The position numbers and the translations under genes were made by a program. The notes under the pieces are model-generated. The model had not been told where the DNA came from, ran no database searches, and was given only the letters and a program-made list of their open reading frames with translations. A stretch of 64,000 nt of DNA. It comes from Escallonia rubra (lineage: Eukaryota > Streptophyta > Magnoliopsida > Escalloniales > Escalloniaceae). Positions 33,351 through 46,053 of this stretch are shown here, piece by piece; position 1 is the first letter of the stretch, and every line of letters begins with the position of its first letter. Location: the NCBI GenBank assembly GCA_033065855.1, contig JAVXUO010002513.1, positions 248,001 to 312,000 of the forward strand. The letters are read 5' to 3'.

Positions 33351-34986
33351 TCAGAGGATATGAGATCTGCTACTAGAGAGATAGAGGAAGCACGAGCTCT
33401 TTCTTTTGCAGGAGAGTAACCTTCTTGATAGGGTATCCACGGGTCCTCCCATATGTTTGTTTCCTTGCCATCTCCAATGATTACTCCAATTCCTTTTCTT
33501 AATTTTTTTTTGGCTTTTACAGAAGCCTTTCCATAACCAAGATGAGGATTTCTTCGGTACATGGTTCAGAAATGGTGTTCCACGCAGATATTTGGAGTAC
33601 ATAATCTTGGTCCAGGGAACATTTGGTTTCGTGACTATCGTCCAACCAGCTTTGGCTATTAGAGCCAAGTTGAAATCATGCATTTTTTTTAAGCCTAAAC
33701 CTCCAGCTCTTTTAGGCGCACACAAAGAATCCCAGGATTTTTGGGTGGAAGTAATGTCTGTCATCATCTTTAAACCCCCACCAGAATCTCCGTAAACATC
33801 TATCCAGCTTATGGGCAATTTGCTTTGGTGTGGACATGATATAAGTAGGAATTGCCATTGCACTTGATTTTATGAGCGTAGCTCTCCCGGCCTGAGACAT
33901 AACCTTCAATTTCCATCTTGCAAGCCGTGACTCCACTCTACCAACAACTTCAGAGAACACTTTCTTCTTTGAGAGATTTGTAAATAGCAGCAGACCAAGA
34001 AATTTGGAATCTTGCGAGGCTTTCTTGAATTTCAACAGACTACATATATCACGAACCAATCTATTACTCAGTGATTTGCTAAAATGGATCTGAGACTTTC
34101 GGTCATTTATGCATTGTCCCGACCAGGAGCTATACATATTTAAGCACTTAAGAATTTGATCAGCTTCCGATAGGTTAGCCCTGCAAAATATGAACAAGTC
34201 GTCAGCGTATAATATGTGAGAGATTGAGGGGCTTCCTCTACTAGCCTTGATGCCATGAATAAATCCTTTCTCCTCTTCTCTGAGAATAAGTCTAGTTAGA
34301 ATCTCCGAAGCGATGATGAATAGAGATGGAGATAATGGATCACCCTGACGTAACCCTCTTTGGGCTTTGAAATTCCCAAAAGGAATACCATTGAGAAGTA
34401 CCAAAAAACTGGAAGTAGATAGACATTCCTTCACCCAATTCAGCCATATCGCTGGAAAACCAAAGTTCTTAAGCACTGAGATTATGAATGACCATTCAAT
34501 TTTGTCATACGCTTTCTCCATATCAATTTTGTAGCCATTAAATCCGCTCCTTTCTTCCTCCTCATAGTGTGCCAAATCTCTTGGACTATAATACTGTTGT
34601 CGTTAATCAATCTCCCTAGAACGAAAGCAGTCTGCATTGGTGAGATGAGTTTGGCCAAAAAAGGTCTCAGTTTACTTGCCAGTAGCTTGGAAATGACCTT
34701 ATAAATAACATTGCAAAGGCTGATGGGTCAGAAATGTTCCGCTTTGGTTAGGGAACTGATCTTGGGAATTAAGACAATGTTTGTATGATTGAGCTCAGGA
34801 AGGAGAGATCCATGTAAGAAAAAATCTCGAATGGTTTTGCACATAATTTTGGATAGTGTCCCAGTAAGTTTTGTAGAAGAGGGCAGGCATTCCGTTGGGG
34901 CCTAGGGCTTTTAGAGGACTAAACTGCATTAATGTTTTCTTGATTTCTTCCATCGATGGAATTTCGCAAAGCGCGGCTATGTCCAT
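33351..34986 (-). pseudogene. LINE ORF2 reverse transcriptase remnant
   Basis: Frames 34986-34795 (SPLKALGPNGMPALFYK, the start of the RT), 34575-33712 (fingers, palm with ILYADDLF, thumb with MAIPTYIMS) and 33863-33351 (LRRFWWG...GLGLKKMHDFN...KSSSWLWKGF). The three overlap in different frames, so the enzyme is broken by at least two frameshifts in addition to stops. By motif wording it is the same clade as the LINE at 2.2-4.6 kb. Confidence 0.85.
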
Positions 34987-35247
34987 TTCCGAAAGAACGG
35001 GAGTGATAAGGCCATCGAGGTCTTCAGGGAAAATAGGGTTTGAGGAGAGAAAAAGTTACTAGAAATTTGTGACAAAGCAATTCCCAATATCCTATCTGTT
35101 AGAAATCCAGTCTCCATATCTATTCTTGATGAACTCTATTGCATTCCTTCTTCTCCTCACTAGAGTGCTTAGGTGAAAGAATTTGGTATTAAGATCACCT
35201 TCACTCCTCCATCTGATTCAAGATTTTTGGTGCCAGAGCCACTCTTC

Positions 35248-36268
35248 TCATTTGCACTGCTCATCAATTTCCAGTTTTATGTTTCTTTCCAGCTCTAAGT
35301 TCCTTACAGAGGGTTCCCGTTGTTGGATGTCATCAAGCATTTGGGAGAGAAATTTTATGCGGGTTTGAATGTGGCCAAAATTTGACAAATTCCATTTACA
35401 TAGCAACAGATTTGTGGAGGTTGTCTTCATGCATAGGATTTTGGCCGAGGTTCCAAAGGCTTGTTGTCTCCAAGCAGATTTTCCCACAAGATGTGAAGAG
35501 GGATCTCTGGTCCATGCAGCTTTAAACCTGAAAGGTTTAAGACCCGGGTGGCTGGTTTCATGAGTTTTGAGGACTATGGGGGAGGTGGTCTGAAGTTTTT
35601 CCAGGGAGATGGATAATAGAGGCATCAGGGAATAGAAGTCTCCATTGGGAGTTTTCATAAGCCTTGTCCAGACGTTCCTTGATGTTCGTCGAGAGTGGTC
35701 TGTTATTGGACCAAATGAAAGGATTCCCAGAGAATCCAAGATCCAGCATGAAAATATTGTTGATGAATCCACTAAGCCCACTTGAGGATGAATTTTGTAT
35801 ATGGCGTCCTCCTTGTTTCTCCGACTGATTAGAGATGACATTAAAATCACCAATACAAATCCAAGGACCTGAGAACGAGTTTCCAAGAAAATCCATGTTC
35901 TCCCAGAACTTCCTTTTACTGCACCAGTGGGGTGGTCCATAGACAGTAGATAGCATCTAAGGATTGTGCGGGGGATCAGAAAAAACTAGTGCATTGATGA
36001 TATTGTTGTTTTGGAAAGTGATTTCCAAGTCAATACCGTTCTTCCAAGCGAGGCAGAGGCCTCCAGACAGTTTCTTTTCTCCACTCGGGGGAACTAAACA
36101 TTGATTGAAAAAACCTAAAGAATTGAGGATGGTAGAAATTTTTGAAGAAGGGGAGAGAGTTTTAGAGAGGAATATGATATCAGAATTTTGGAGTCTGGTA
36201 TCCTTTTTAAGGGCCCTGACGTGTGAAGCACGCCCAAGCCCTCTGACATTCCATGCTTAAATGATCAT
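35248..36268 (-). pseudogene. LINE ORF2 endonuclease remnant
   Basis: From the ATG at 36268 the reading is M-I-I-stop-A-W-N-V-R-G-L-G, i.e. the usual plant L1 ORF2 start with one stop, then GGLCLAWKNG and, after another stop near 35957, FSGPWICIGDFNVISN and SNNRPLSTNIKERLDKA. These are the apurinic endonuclease signatures that nick target DNA. Continues in a second frame to 35248. Confidence 0.8.
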
Positions 36269-36994
36269 AGGGGTTTCAGGGACAAGCCAAAGCTTGATTC
36301 CCTGGTAGGAGAAGATTTCAAGGTGGAAACATGTTGAGTACATTTCAGCTAGTCGGAGTGGAGACGGTTTGGGAGAAGGGTGGGATTTTTTGGCTTTTGT
36401 TTTTAATTTCCTGTACTGAGTCGCACGAGAGGTTTTTGGGTTTTGGTATTTTGTGGCAATGTGAATGTTTTCATTCTAGGTTATTCGTTTTGGGTTGGAA
36501 AGGTCCGGGTTAAAGGGCTCAGTTGAAAATTTGGGCTTTTTGGTAACATGGGCTATTTCTTGAGTGGTTTTTCGTTTATTTGGAGGGTGGGGAGTTATAG
36601 TCTGGTTAGGTAGTTTGTGTTGTCTTGGATTGGAATTGGGGGGGGGGGGGGTATGGTGTTGATGGTCTTGAATCGAGGGAAAAAGGGGTTGTTTGGTTGT
36701 GATAGAGAGGTATGGTGTCAGAGGTAGATACAAATGATGTGACGGTATGGGGGCTACTTTTTCCTTGGTTCAAAGTCTCCTCCCCCGATGTTGTCTTGAA
36801 ACTCGTGTTGGCCGGCGTGTAGTTTTGTGGCCGAAAGATGACTGGTGATAAGAAATCATCTAAACTTTTCTCCGGTAGAGGGTCAGGATCTATGGATGGG
36901 ATGGGTAGAGGGTGCTGGTCCTGGTCTTGTAAGGTTTTTGGCTAGGTTGAGATCAATGGAACTTGGTTATCAGTTGTGGGTTTGGGGGGACTGT

Positions 36995-37817
36995 TTGAGG
37001 GATGATTTTCATGTTAGACATGATTTTCTGGGTTGAGAAGTTGGGGGTTCCGATTCGAGTCCGGTAGTATGATGTCGCCAAAATCCGAACGTAGCCATGG
37101 GCCAAAAGGGGATTCCATTCCTGCTTGTTTTACAAGCGGTGGGTAAGGACAAATTCGACCGACATGTCCCAGTCTCCCACAACTGAAGCAAAAATCTGGC
37201 AAACGTTCATACTGAAGATGAACCCAAGACATTCGAAGGGGATCCTTGTTCCTGTTGAAGCCCGTGAAGAACGGACATCAGATGTCTATTTCCACTCTGA
37301 TCCATAGAAATTTGAGCCAGGAGATCTTCCCTGTAGCTGTGAAATCAATCTCCTTAAGAATCCCAATTTTCTTTGCAATCTTCTGAGCATTTATCTTTGT
37401 CATTTGGTTTGGAGGAAGACCACAAATTCGTACCCAGAAAAGGGATAGATTGAAATCTATTTCTCGCAAGGCTAGATGAGGAGGCCAGTCCTGTACAACC
37501 AGGTGCGAGCTCGAGATGGACCAAGGCCTAGAATCCAGGATTATTTTTCTGTCCCACTCATGATTGAAGGTGATGCAGAATATGTTTTCCTCAAGATTTT
37601 GGATTTTCATACCTTTGGATGGATGCCATGCTTTGGAAAGAATTGCTTGAACTGCATTGGAATTCATTTTCCTGAAGCTTACAACTTTTGCAAGAATGGT
37701 AAGAGAATATTCCATATTGGCATTGGTGTCATCTTCCTTAAGGTCAATGGATTCGTCATTCAATAGCAGATTGGTTTTGGTAATGATGGATTCTAGCTCG
37801 TGTTGTTCAGTTGTCAT
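36995..37817 (-). pseudogene. LINE ORF1: DUF4283 and CCHC zinc-knuckle protein remnant
   Basis: The frame from 37817 to 37278 holds the DUF4283 fold (FRKMNSNAVQAILSKAWHPS, WSISSSHLVVQDWPP, FWVRICGLPPNQMT); the same frame resumes at 37232 with MSWVHLQYERLPDFCFSCGR and a CCHC knuckle. In plant L1s this protein binds the element RNA and accompanies it to the nucleus. One interruption lies between the two parts, and the Pro-rich C-terminal region (36733-36476) is in another frame. Confidence 0.75.
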
Positions 37818-38220
37818 TGGTTTCAGCAGATGAGAGTTAAGACTTTGTGGTCTCTGTATTTATGAGCTTCACCTAAGGGTTTAAAAGAGTAACTTTCAGG
37901 TGTGAGCATGGAGAGAAACTGAAGTAGGTAAAGTCATTGAATCCGCAAAAGGTTTAGGACAAGTAAATACAAGTCAAAATGAAGGTTTTGTTAAAGGTGG
38001 GAGGCAGATTATGCAAATCTGAAGAAAACCCAGAGAGGGGATGAAGACGCTACTTCAAAGGAAGAGCGTAGGGAGAGAGTATGACCTTTTAACTTATTAG
38101 TAGGGATGCAAGTTAGTCTGTTAAAGTGTACGCCTTTTCTTTCTGAATGCCTGTCCCTAATACCTCTGTCCAGTGCAGACATGGGAGACAACTCAAATAG
38201 GACAATCATTGGTACCACTG

Positions 38221-40095
38221 TCTTCTCCCCTTTCTTTTGCGCAGTTTAAACTCCCTTCCAGTTTAAGAGTACTAAGTTGGTTTGAAAATCCGTTGTTTAT
38301 CTAGACAACAATTCAAGCTCTTCAATACTGTTGTCCAAGTTACTCCTAAGTAGTAACAAACTGATCAAAGAGCTTGAGAGGTGTATCAAACCGATGCATG
38401 GTTCGGAATTCCACACTGCTTCACACCGTGAGTTTGTACCTTATATTGGTATACCAATGTCGAGGAACTTTTGAGTCTTGTGCTGAATGTTTTAATCTAT
38501 TCAAGAACATTTGTGTCTGCTCAATTATACATTAATGAAAATGTACTTTAATATTTCAGGGATCTTTTAACAATTTCATGAGTATACTTAGCTCTTGCCA
38601 TATGAAGCCACATGTGTACTTTTGATAAATCAACAAAAAGGAAATCTAATTCTTATTTTTCCTTACAGGTTTGATCAGCCCAGAACTTGATGGATAAACG
38701 TCATGCAACTATTGAAGCTCCAAGTTTATCGTTTGGGAACTTCTCAATGTAGAGCAGTTATTTGCTTTTTCAGTTATTTTAAATGGAAATCTTTTGAGTC
38801 AAACTGTTGAATAATCTTTTTTTTATCTCTTCAAGTTATTCGAGAATCGATTCGGATTTCACAGACATGCTTTGTAACTTATGAATAACAGCTCAATTTT
38901 AAATAAGAAGTTACTTTTGGTTATTAGAATTTTCTTTTAATTGTAAATAATATTTTTTATGTGTAATATTTGGCATTTACTATTCTTCAGTTCAATTGAG
39001 ACGAAACTGTTAGAATTACTGTGTATGGGATTATGTTGAAAGAACGATTTGCATGCTTGTGAATGGGCAAAGCAAACAAATAATCATAGCAGTTTACCTC
39101 CCACACTTTCTGTACATAGCATTTAGTGATCTATACCAGAGAGTGGTATTACAACAATCATGCAGATTTTTAGTAAGGAGAGCTTCCATGATTCACAAAG
39201 CATGGGAAGGAAATAGAAGTATTTGGCAATTCCAAACGGCAGCATCTTTCAAAAGCTAAAGATGACCCATTCAGATTTCCACAAACCACCATATACACCA
39301 ACTACAAGAATTTGTACATATACAATGTTTAAACCAAATTTACACTGTCATGTGATGAACTATCAGTCTTTCTATTCCAGTGCAAAATCATGTCTCTTCA
39401 TTTGTTATCATATACTTTTAATTGACCATATATTTACAAAAAAATCTATGAAACAAATTACTAAAGACTTATTCTCCTCGATAATAGAGTTGAGTTGTAG
39501 GTTCTCATGCATCGTTATGCCAGCATCCCCGCCACTAGAAAGGAATCTGTCATCAGCCTTTAAGTAGCTAACATGATAAAGCTCAAACAGTATGCTTGTG
39601 AACACGATAAAGCAGCCTCTGCCCATGTTATTCCCTTCCTCAAAGTCTCACATGAAAGAGGATTTTTTGATAAACAAGTGTTGTATGTGGTGTGGTATGC
39701 ATTCCTCAGGAAAACTGGCTAGCAAGAATACCTCAGCAATAAGAAATGTCATCCTGAAAAATAAATGGAATGTTTTGAGATGTTGGAGAAAAGTGAAAAA
39801 GAAAAAATTCAAACAAACACAACATAGAGGAGAATAATAAATGCATGTCTAGACTGTTCCCCCTCTGAAACGACAACTCAAAAGCAATCTGCAGTTTCAC
39901 AAGATTGCAAGCCACGTACGTACGAGCATGTAATGAATATGACAATTGTGCATGCCTAGAACTGCCATGTCTCAAGGCTTTCCCACAGCACATACATCGA
40001 CTTGCAAACATTATAGGTAGTTGACTAGCCAAAGGAAATAGAAACATCAACCATCAATTGCTAAATTTGTTCCATATATATATATATATATATAT
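38221..40095. other. Unassigned intergenic sequence
   Basis: AT-rich. Frames up to 114 codons (39223-39567) have no recognisable domain or codon signal. No element ends recognised. Ends at a (TA)n run at 40074-40095 bordering the foldback element. Confidence 0.45.
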
Positions 40096-40116
40096 GGGGG
40101 GCCGATACCCACCCAC

Positions 40117-41388
40117 TATATGGGGGCCGATCCCCACCCACTGGTGGGTATTATCCACCCAACCGTAACAAATTGTTGCGGTTGCTGTGTTGTCCTTTCC
40201 CCCCCACCCTGATGTCCTCCCCCCCCCCCCCCAAACAAACCGCAATAATTTCTTTATATACAATAAAAACTCATATATTGCCAAAAATACTTCCAGCCGC
40301 AAAATAAGTCCCATACTTTTTGTAACATATTCAAAATATGTATAAAAATCATAGAAATTTAAATCAGAAATTAAAAAGCATTAAAACTAATTTTCAAATA
40401 TTCGTTTTGCTAAATATAATGCGATATGGAAACCATAGCAAATCAATCCAAAAAATCATCAAACTTTTACTGAGTCCTTATTATACTATATAAACACTAC
40501 TCTAATTTTCCCCAGAACATTTTCAGGGTTTAAAGGTTCCAAAAGAATTTCCCAATTCTGAAATTATAGAAAATACTATAAATTCATACGATCTCAAAAA
40601 AATATAAAATTTTGTCAAAAAATTCTAATATAGTCTATCGTACTATACTGTAAAGTTTCACGTGCTACTGATAACCGTACGTTAGTTTACGCACGTGTCG
40701 AACTTAACTATATATATATATATATATAGCGTTACTTTCGCCCCCCCCCCCCCCCAAACAAACCGCAACAAATTGTTGGGTTAACGTTAAGTTCGACACG
40801 TGTGTAAACTAATGTACAGTTATGAGTAGCACGTGAAATTTTACAGTATAGTACGATAGACTATATTAGAATTTTTGACAAAAATTTATATTTTTTTGAG
40901 ATCGTATGAATTTATAGTATTTTCTATAATTTCAGAATTGGGAAATTCTTTTGGAACCTTTAAATCCTGAAAATGTTCTGGGGAAAATTAGAGTAGTGTT
41001 TATATAGTATGATAAGGACTCAGTAAAAGTTTGATGATTTTTGGGATTGATTTGCTATGGTTTCCATATCGCATTAGTTTTAGCAAAACGAATATTTGAA
41101 AATTACTTTTAATGCTTTTTAATTTCTGATTTAAATTTCTATGATTTTTATACTTATTTTGAATCTGTTACAAAAAGTATGGGACTTATTTTGCGGCTGG
41201 AAGTATTTTTGGCAATATATCAGTTTTTATTGTATATAAAGAAATTATTGCGGTTTGTTTTGGCGGGGGGGGGGGGGGGGGAAGGACATCAGGGGGGTGG
41301 GGGGAAAAGGACAACACAGCAACCGCAACAATTTGTTGCGGTTGGGTGGATAATACCCACCAGTGGGTGGGGATCGGCCCCATATATA
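40117..41388. mobile_element. Foldback element: ~0.6-kb near-perfect inverted repeats
   Basis: Left arm about 40117-40709 and right arm about 40787-41388 are reverse complements over essentially their full length, with outer ends TATATGGGGGCCGATCCCCA and TGGGGATCGGCCCCATATA. Each arm holds a run of 14 or more C (or G), phrases such as CAACCGCAACAATTTGTTGC, and inner ends CGTGTCGAACTTAAC/GTTAAGTTCGACACG. The 77-bp loop has (TA)n and a partial copy of the outer arm (CCCAAACAAACCGCAACAA). It is inserted at a TA run; no coding sequence. Transcripts would fold into a ~600-bp duplex, a good small-RNA source. Confidence 0.88.
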
Positions 41389-41986
41389 TACCAATTGTGA
41401 TCATTCGTCACAACATATGGATTGATGGTTACAAACACTAAAGCTTTAACCTATCTGAAGCGTTAAAAATAACTTGAATCACGTCATCTCTTTGTATACC
41501 AATTGCCGTCATTCTTTGTGAAATGTTGCACCAACTTCCACCAATAGGTAAGGCTTAACAATTTGATTGTGACCTCTTAGAATTTACATTTATATGTTAG
41601 TTTTCGTTGAAAGAGGCTAGGTATGTACATGAGATGATTATGTATCTAAGTACAAAAAGAATCAATCTTAAGCAGGAGAACAGCCAAAGCCTAGAACCCG
41701 TTGGCAAAGCTATGAACACAAACACCAAAGATAACTAGGTAGCAGAAACTACTGCAATACTAGTCTCTTGAGATCGTCTGAATTCATCGCCGTAAAAAAA
41801 TATATAAATGACAATACACCTATAAAGCTATTTGATTGGTTTGATACTGCAACTTAAGAGTAACTTGCGTTACAACTTTGAAGAACTTGAATTTTTGTCT
41901 AGATAATCCATCATGCCAAACTTCAAATCGACTTGTTACTCTTAAATTGCAATTAAAGATTATACCTTAGAGAAAGAATGATATAG
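41389..41986. other. Unassigned intergenic sequence
   Basis: AT-rich, no gene seen. It ends in the left copy of the LINE target duplication; its continuation on the far side of the LINE starts at 47540. Confidence 0.5.
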
Positions 41987-42299
41987 TTAGATCGTACATT
42001 TTTTTGGTCAAGGTCCAAAAATTCCATTATAATGCAACTATATATCTCTCCTTATTACAATTTTATATTCCCAGCAGTGTACTTCCCTTCCTTTCTTATG
42101 TGCATCCCATCTATAAGGAAGTCATGAATACACTTTACACTAGCTATTTACTAGCTACTTGAAACATTATTTCATTGATCCCCCACTTCTCACACAATTG
42201 TTCATTTTTTGCTATTTTTGGTATGTTCCTCCAGCTGCTAGCTCTCCATTTAATCCATTGATGTACTACATGCCAGCATCCTTGGGGTTCAGCCTCTAA

Positions 42300-42815
42300 C
42301 TATTCATACAGTCTAGTGTTCCTCTCCTTCCACAGTCCATAGATGGTTGTTATTATTGACAGTTTGCATACCTTTGCCCTGAAGCTTTTTCCTCTAGCAA
42401 TCTCTGGCACATCATTTAAAAATTGAGACCAATTGTTCAATGTAACTCTCAGTCTCAGTTTATCCATCAGCATCCCCCACAGTGTTTGAGCATAGTGGCA
42501 TTGGATAAATAGATGATCAACAGTCTCTTGACTCTCTAAACACATCAAACATCGATCATCTTGAATAAGATTCCATTCCTTCAGTTGAGCTCTTCTTTTC
42601 AATCCATTTTTGCACAACATCCACATTATGAATGAGCATTTGGGGATATGTCCAGAGAACCAGACTAAGTTCCCCCATTTCACCATTCTAGCTTTAGTTC
42701 TAAAGTGATGGCAGGCAGATTTGATTGTGAACTTACCACTTGGATGCAAGTTCCACTGTAATACATCTCTGTGTTCAGGTCTAGGGCCAGGTATGGTGCT
42801 TAGCATACCCTGCAT
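42300..42815 (-). pseudogene. LINE ORF2 zf-RVT domain
   Basis: 171-codon frame with HPSGKFTIKSA, WFSGHIPKCSFIMWM, DDRCLMCLESQETVDHLFIQ and C/H spacing of the zinc-binding RT-associated domain that ends this class of plant L1 ORF2. Separated from the RT by a frame change. Confidence 0.8.
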
Positions 42816-43048
42816 TTCTCAGTGCTTGTGATCTTGTGTTGGGAAGGCTCCAAGTGTTATTGTGTATTATATTTTCCTCCTTTGAGTTCAATCATAGCCA
42901 ATCCTGAATCATATCCAATTCTAAGACCAAATTGATGGTTTAGAGCTCCACCAGGTAACAACCTATCTAGCCATAGCCAAGTGTCTTTGCCATTCCCAAT
43001 CTTATATGTACACAGTTGTTGGCATTGACCTCTGAGCTTTAATAGTTT

Positions 43049-44573
43049 TCACAAAGTCCATGATAATGTCACTGGGGGTTTGAAAGACCATATATGCTTA
43101 TCCTTTATGATGTAGCTATGGCTCCATCTAACCCACAATGAGTCCTTCTTATGAGCCAAGTCCCATAAATATTTGCATATAGCTGCTCTATTCCACTCCT
43201 CTAATCTTTTGATACCTAAGCCACCTTTTTTTTTTTGGAGGCATGCTTCCTTCCATGAGACTTTGGCACCTGTGCATTTCACATCCTTCCCATGCCATAT
43301 GAAGGCCCTTATTTTGCTCTCAATGCACTTTATGATCTTCTTTGGAAGTATGAAAATACTGCACCAGTAAATTTGCATGCTCATTAAAACAAATCTAGCA
43401 AGTTGAAGTCTTCCAGCATAGGACACGAATTTTGAGGTCCAACTTGTTATTCTCTTGGTCAGTCTTTCAATTAAGACATCACAGTCCTTGTATTGTAGCT
43501 TGGTTAAAATAAGAGGTACTCCAAGGTAAGTAACAAGAAACTTCCCAGGGGATATGCCAATGATGTTTACTAATTCCTCAGCTTGATTTTCCTCAATTCC
43601 AGCCATATGTATTGCACTCTTGCTCATATTAGGAGCTAAACCTGAAAGTTCTTCAAATTCCATGAGAGCTTGTTTAAGTAGCACCATGGTTTCCTTATCA
43701 GCCTTGGCTAAGAGAAACAAATCATCTGCAAAACTCAGATGATTTATGTTGAGCTCTTTACATTTTGGATGATACCTAAACATATCATGGCTAGCATAAT
43801 GATCTAGTATGCTAGCAAACCCTTCCATAACCAGTAGAAACATGTAGGGTGATATAGGGTCACCCTACCTTAGTCCTTTTTTACTGGCAAAATATCCATC
43901 CATGCATCCATTGAGATTGATGGAAAATCTAACTGTTGTCACACACATCATGATCCACCCTATAAACTTGCTTGGAAATTGCATTACCTCCATTACTTGC
44001 TGTAAAAAGTCCCACCCCACTGAGTCATATGCCTTTTGAAGGTCAATCTTGATAACACATCTAGGTTGACCTCCCCTCTTATGGTAGTTTTTCACCAACT
44101 CCTGCATTAGAAGTATATTATATGTAATATTCCTGTGTTGCAACAAAGGCAGATTGCCTAGGCCCTATGAGTTATGTTAGAATTCTCTTGAGTCTTGTAC
44201 ATAGGATCTTGGAAATACATTTGTATACCACATTGCAACATGCAATAGGCCTGAAATCTCTCATGGTATTAGGGCAAGAAACCTCAGGTATCAATGTTAG
44301 AGCAGTGTTGTTGAATAATTGGATGCCCTTGGATTTTTAAAAAAATTCCAACACTGCCTCATTAACATCCTTTCTTACTATTTCCCAGTTTTTTTGAAAA
44401 AATTCTGATGTATACCCATCTGGCCCAGGAGCCTTGTTAGCCTTCATGGAAAAAATAGCATCATGAATTTCTTGCTCAGTTATAGGTCTGCATAGTAAGA
44501 TTTGATCCTGACTTGAAACTTTGTTATGTAAAACTGCTCCCAATCTGCTTCTGGTATTATGATTCCTTAGCAC
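43049..44573 (-). pseudogene. LINE ORF2 reverse transcriptase remnant
   Basis: 44573-44337 (APGPDGYTSEFF, RT start), 44146-43865 (KIDLQKAYDSVGWDFLQQVM) and 43843-43049 (SFADDLFLLAKADKE, GLAPNMSKSAI, YLGVPL, KEACLQKKKGGLGIKRL) are consecutive RT blocks. The first lies in a different frame from the others, and a stop separates the last two. Catalytic FADD is intact. Confidence 0.85.
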
Positions 44574-45003
44574 ATGGCTACCAAGAAATGTTTGGAAATG
44601 TTCAATTGCTGCCTTATGGACCTCTATTTGTCCAGTAACACATTCACCGTTCCTTTTTTTTTATTGAGAGGATTTTATTGTGTGATCTGTGGACCTGCAT
44701 TCTCTTATGGAAATATGTAGTATTTCCATCCCCCAGCTTGAGCTCTTTAACCTTGGCTTTTTGATAATAAAAAGCCTCTTTAGCTTGGACTAATTTGTAA
44801 TATTGTCCTTGTAGCTCTATTTCCAAAGGAATTAAAGTAAGCTCCCTCCCTTGTATGATTTTTTTTAACTTCTTGTATCTCACAGAATTTGGTGGCTGTT
44901 CTTGCTGAGATGTGGCTGTACTGCTTTATATTTAGCTTCTTCAATTCTGGTTTTAACATTTTTAGTTTTGTGTTCAATCTATAGCAAGCATTCCCAGTGA
45001 CTT

Positions 45004-45807
45004 TTATCCCCCAGCCTGTTGCAGGATAGTTTTGAAGTTGTTATGGTACATCCAGATATTAAAAACCTTGAATGACCTCTTTCCATGCCACTGTTCTACA
45101 GAGATCTGTATAGTGAGTAAAGAGTGATCTGAGACACCAGGTTCATGAACATTGACCTGTGTATTGGGGTAGTTCTCCAACCATCCTCCTTTATGCAAAG
45201 CTCTATCAAGCCTAGCCATAATCATGTCATTTTCTCTCTTATTACACCAAGTAAACTGCAATCCTCTTGTATTCATGTCATCCAATTGACAATTATATAG
45301 GCACTGGTTAAACTCTTGGACATCCCTTCTGTGGATTCCCAGCCATCCTATTTTTTCATGAGTGAACCTGACTTTATTGAAGTCACCTGCTACCATCCAA
45401 GGTTGATCCTTGATGATATTAGCATCATCCTCTAATTTCTGCCATAACAACTTTCTCATATCACTCTTATTGTTAGCATAAGCAAATGTCACATAGAATA
45501 TCTTTCCACAGTCTTGATGTGAAATTCTACCAGTGATATGCTGAGAAGAACAATTTACTAGCTCAACATGTACTTTACTGCATTTCCATCCAAACCATAA
45601 TCTGGACACTTCTTTACTATTTAAAGAGTAAGTGAAGTTCCAATCCTTCCTCCATTTTCTGGTTATATTTTGGATGAGTTCTTCTCGAACTCTAGTTTCC
45701 AAGAGACCAATTATTTCCACATTATACTGCTTCATCACTTTTTTGACTTCTTTATGTCTTACAGGGCTATTGAAGCCCTTGACATTCCAACATGCAAGGC
45801 TGATCAT
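45004..45807 (-). pseudogene. LINE ORF2 endonuclease domain
   Basis: 267-codon open stretch starting MISLACWNVKGFNSPVRHKE, with the Glu of GLLETRV, PWMVAGDFNKVRF, MARLDRAL and EPGVSDHSLL (Asp-His pair): a complete AP-type endonuclease domain. Its ATG overlaps the ORF1 stop in the sequence ATGA (45807-45804). Downstream the frame is lost, so ORF2 as a whole is broken. Confidence 0.85.
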
Positions 45808-46053
45808 TTGGATTTATGTTTATTGCCTCTATTGGTAGCAATTTGAGGTATAGACAGCCTATTATGATTCACAGCTTTCAACTGTATCTCATCCCCACCT
45901 TTGCCTTGTATCTCATTCCTTGGGGTTGTAGTATTATCCTCTACTTTATCCTGAGTAGTCAGAGATTCAAACCTGTTAGCAGTAGGTACTTCTCCTTTCT
46001 TCTGTGCAGTTCTTTCACTTCTCTGATTTAGCACCATGGGAAGATTTTTTTTC

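Larger units (their letters stand above)
32410..38220 (-). mobile_element. Long L1-type LINE, minus strand, decayed
   Basis: In transcription order (right to left): leader 38220-37818; ORF1 from 37817 (MTTEQHELES) with a DUF4283 domain and a CCHC knuckle CFSCGRLGHVGRIC near 37170; ORF2 from the ATG at 36268 with an AP endonuclease domain (WNVRGLG, then GDFNVISN near 35845); reverse transcriptase with KIDMEKAYDKIEW and YADD (34198-34209); zinc-finger linker (33350-33000); and the start of RNase H (KINYDAAVRG near 32650). ORF2 has several stops and frame changes, including a stop in its fourth codon. The RNase H is incomplete and no poly-A or target duplication was identified, so the 3' boundary is approximate. 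Confidence 0.85.

Noticed and set aside
35183-35563. Plus-strand frames over the LINE endonuclease
   Set aside because: Antisense shadows of the minus-strand ORF2.
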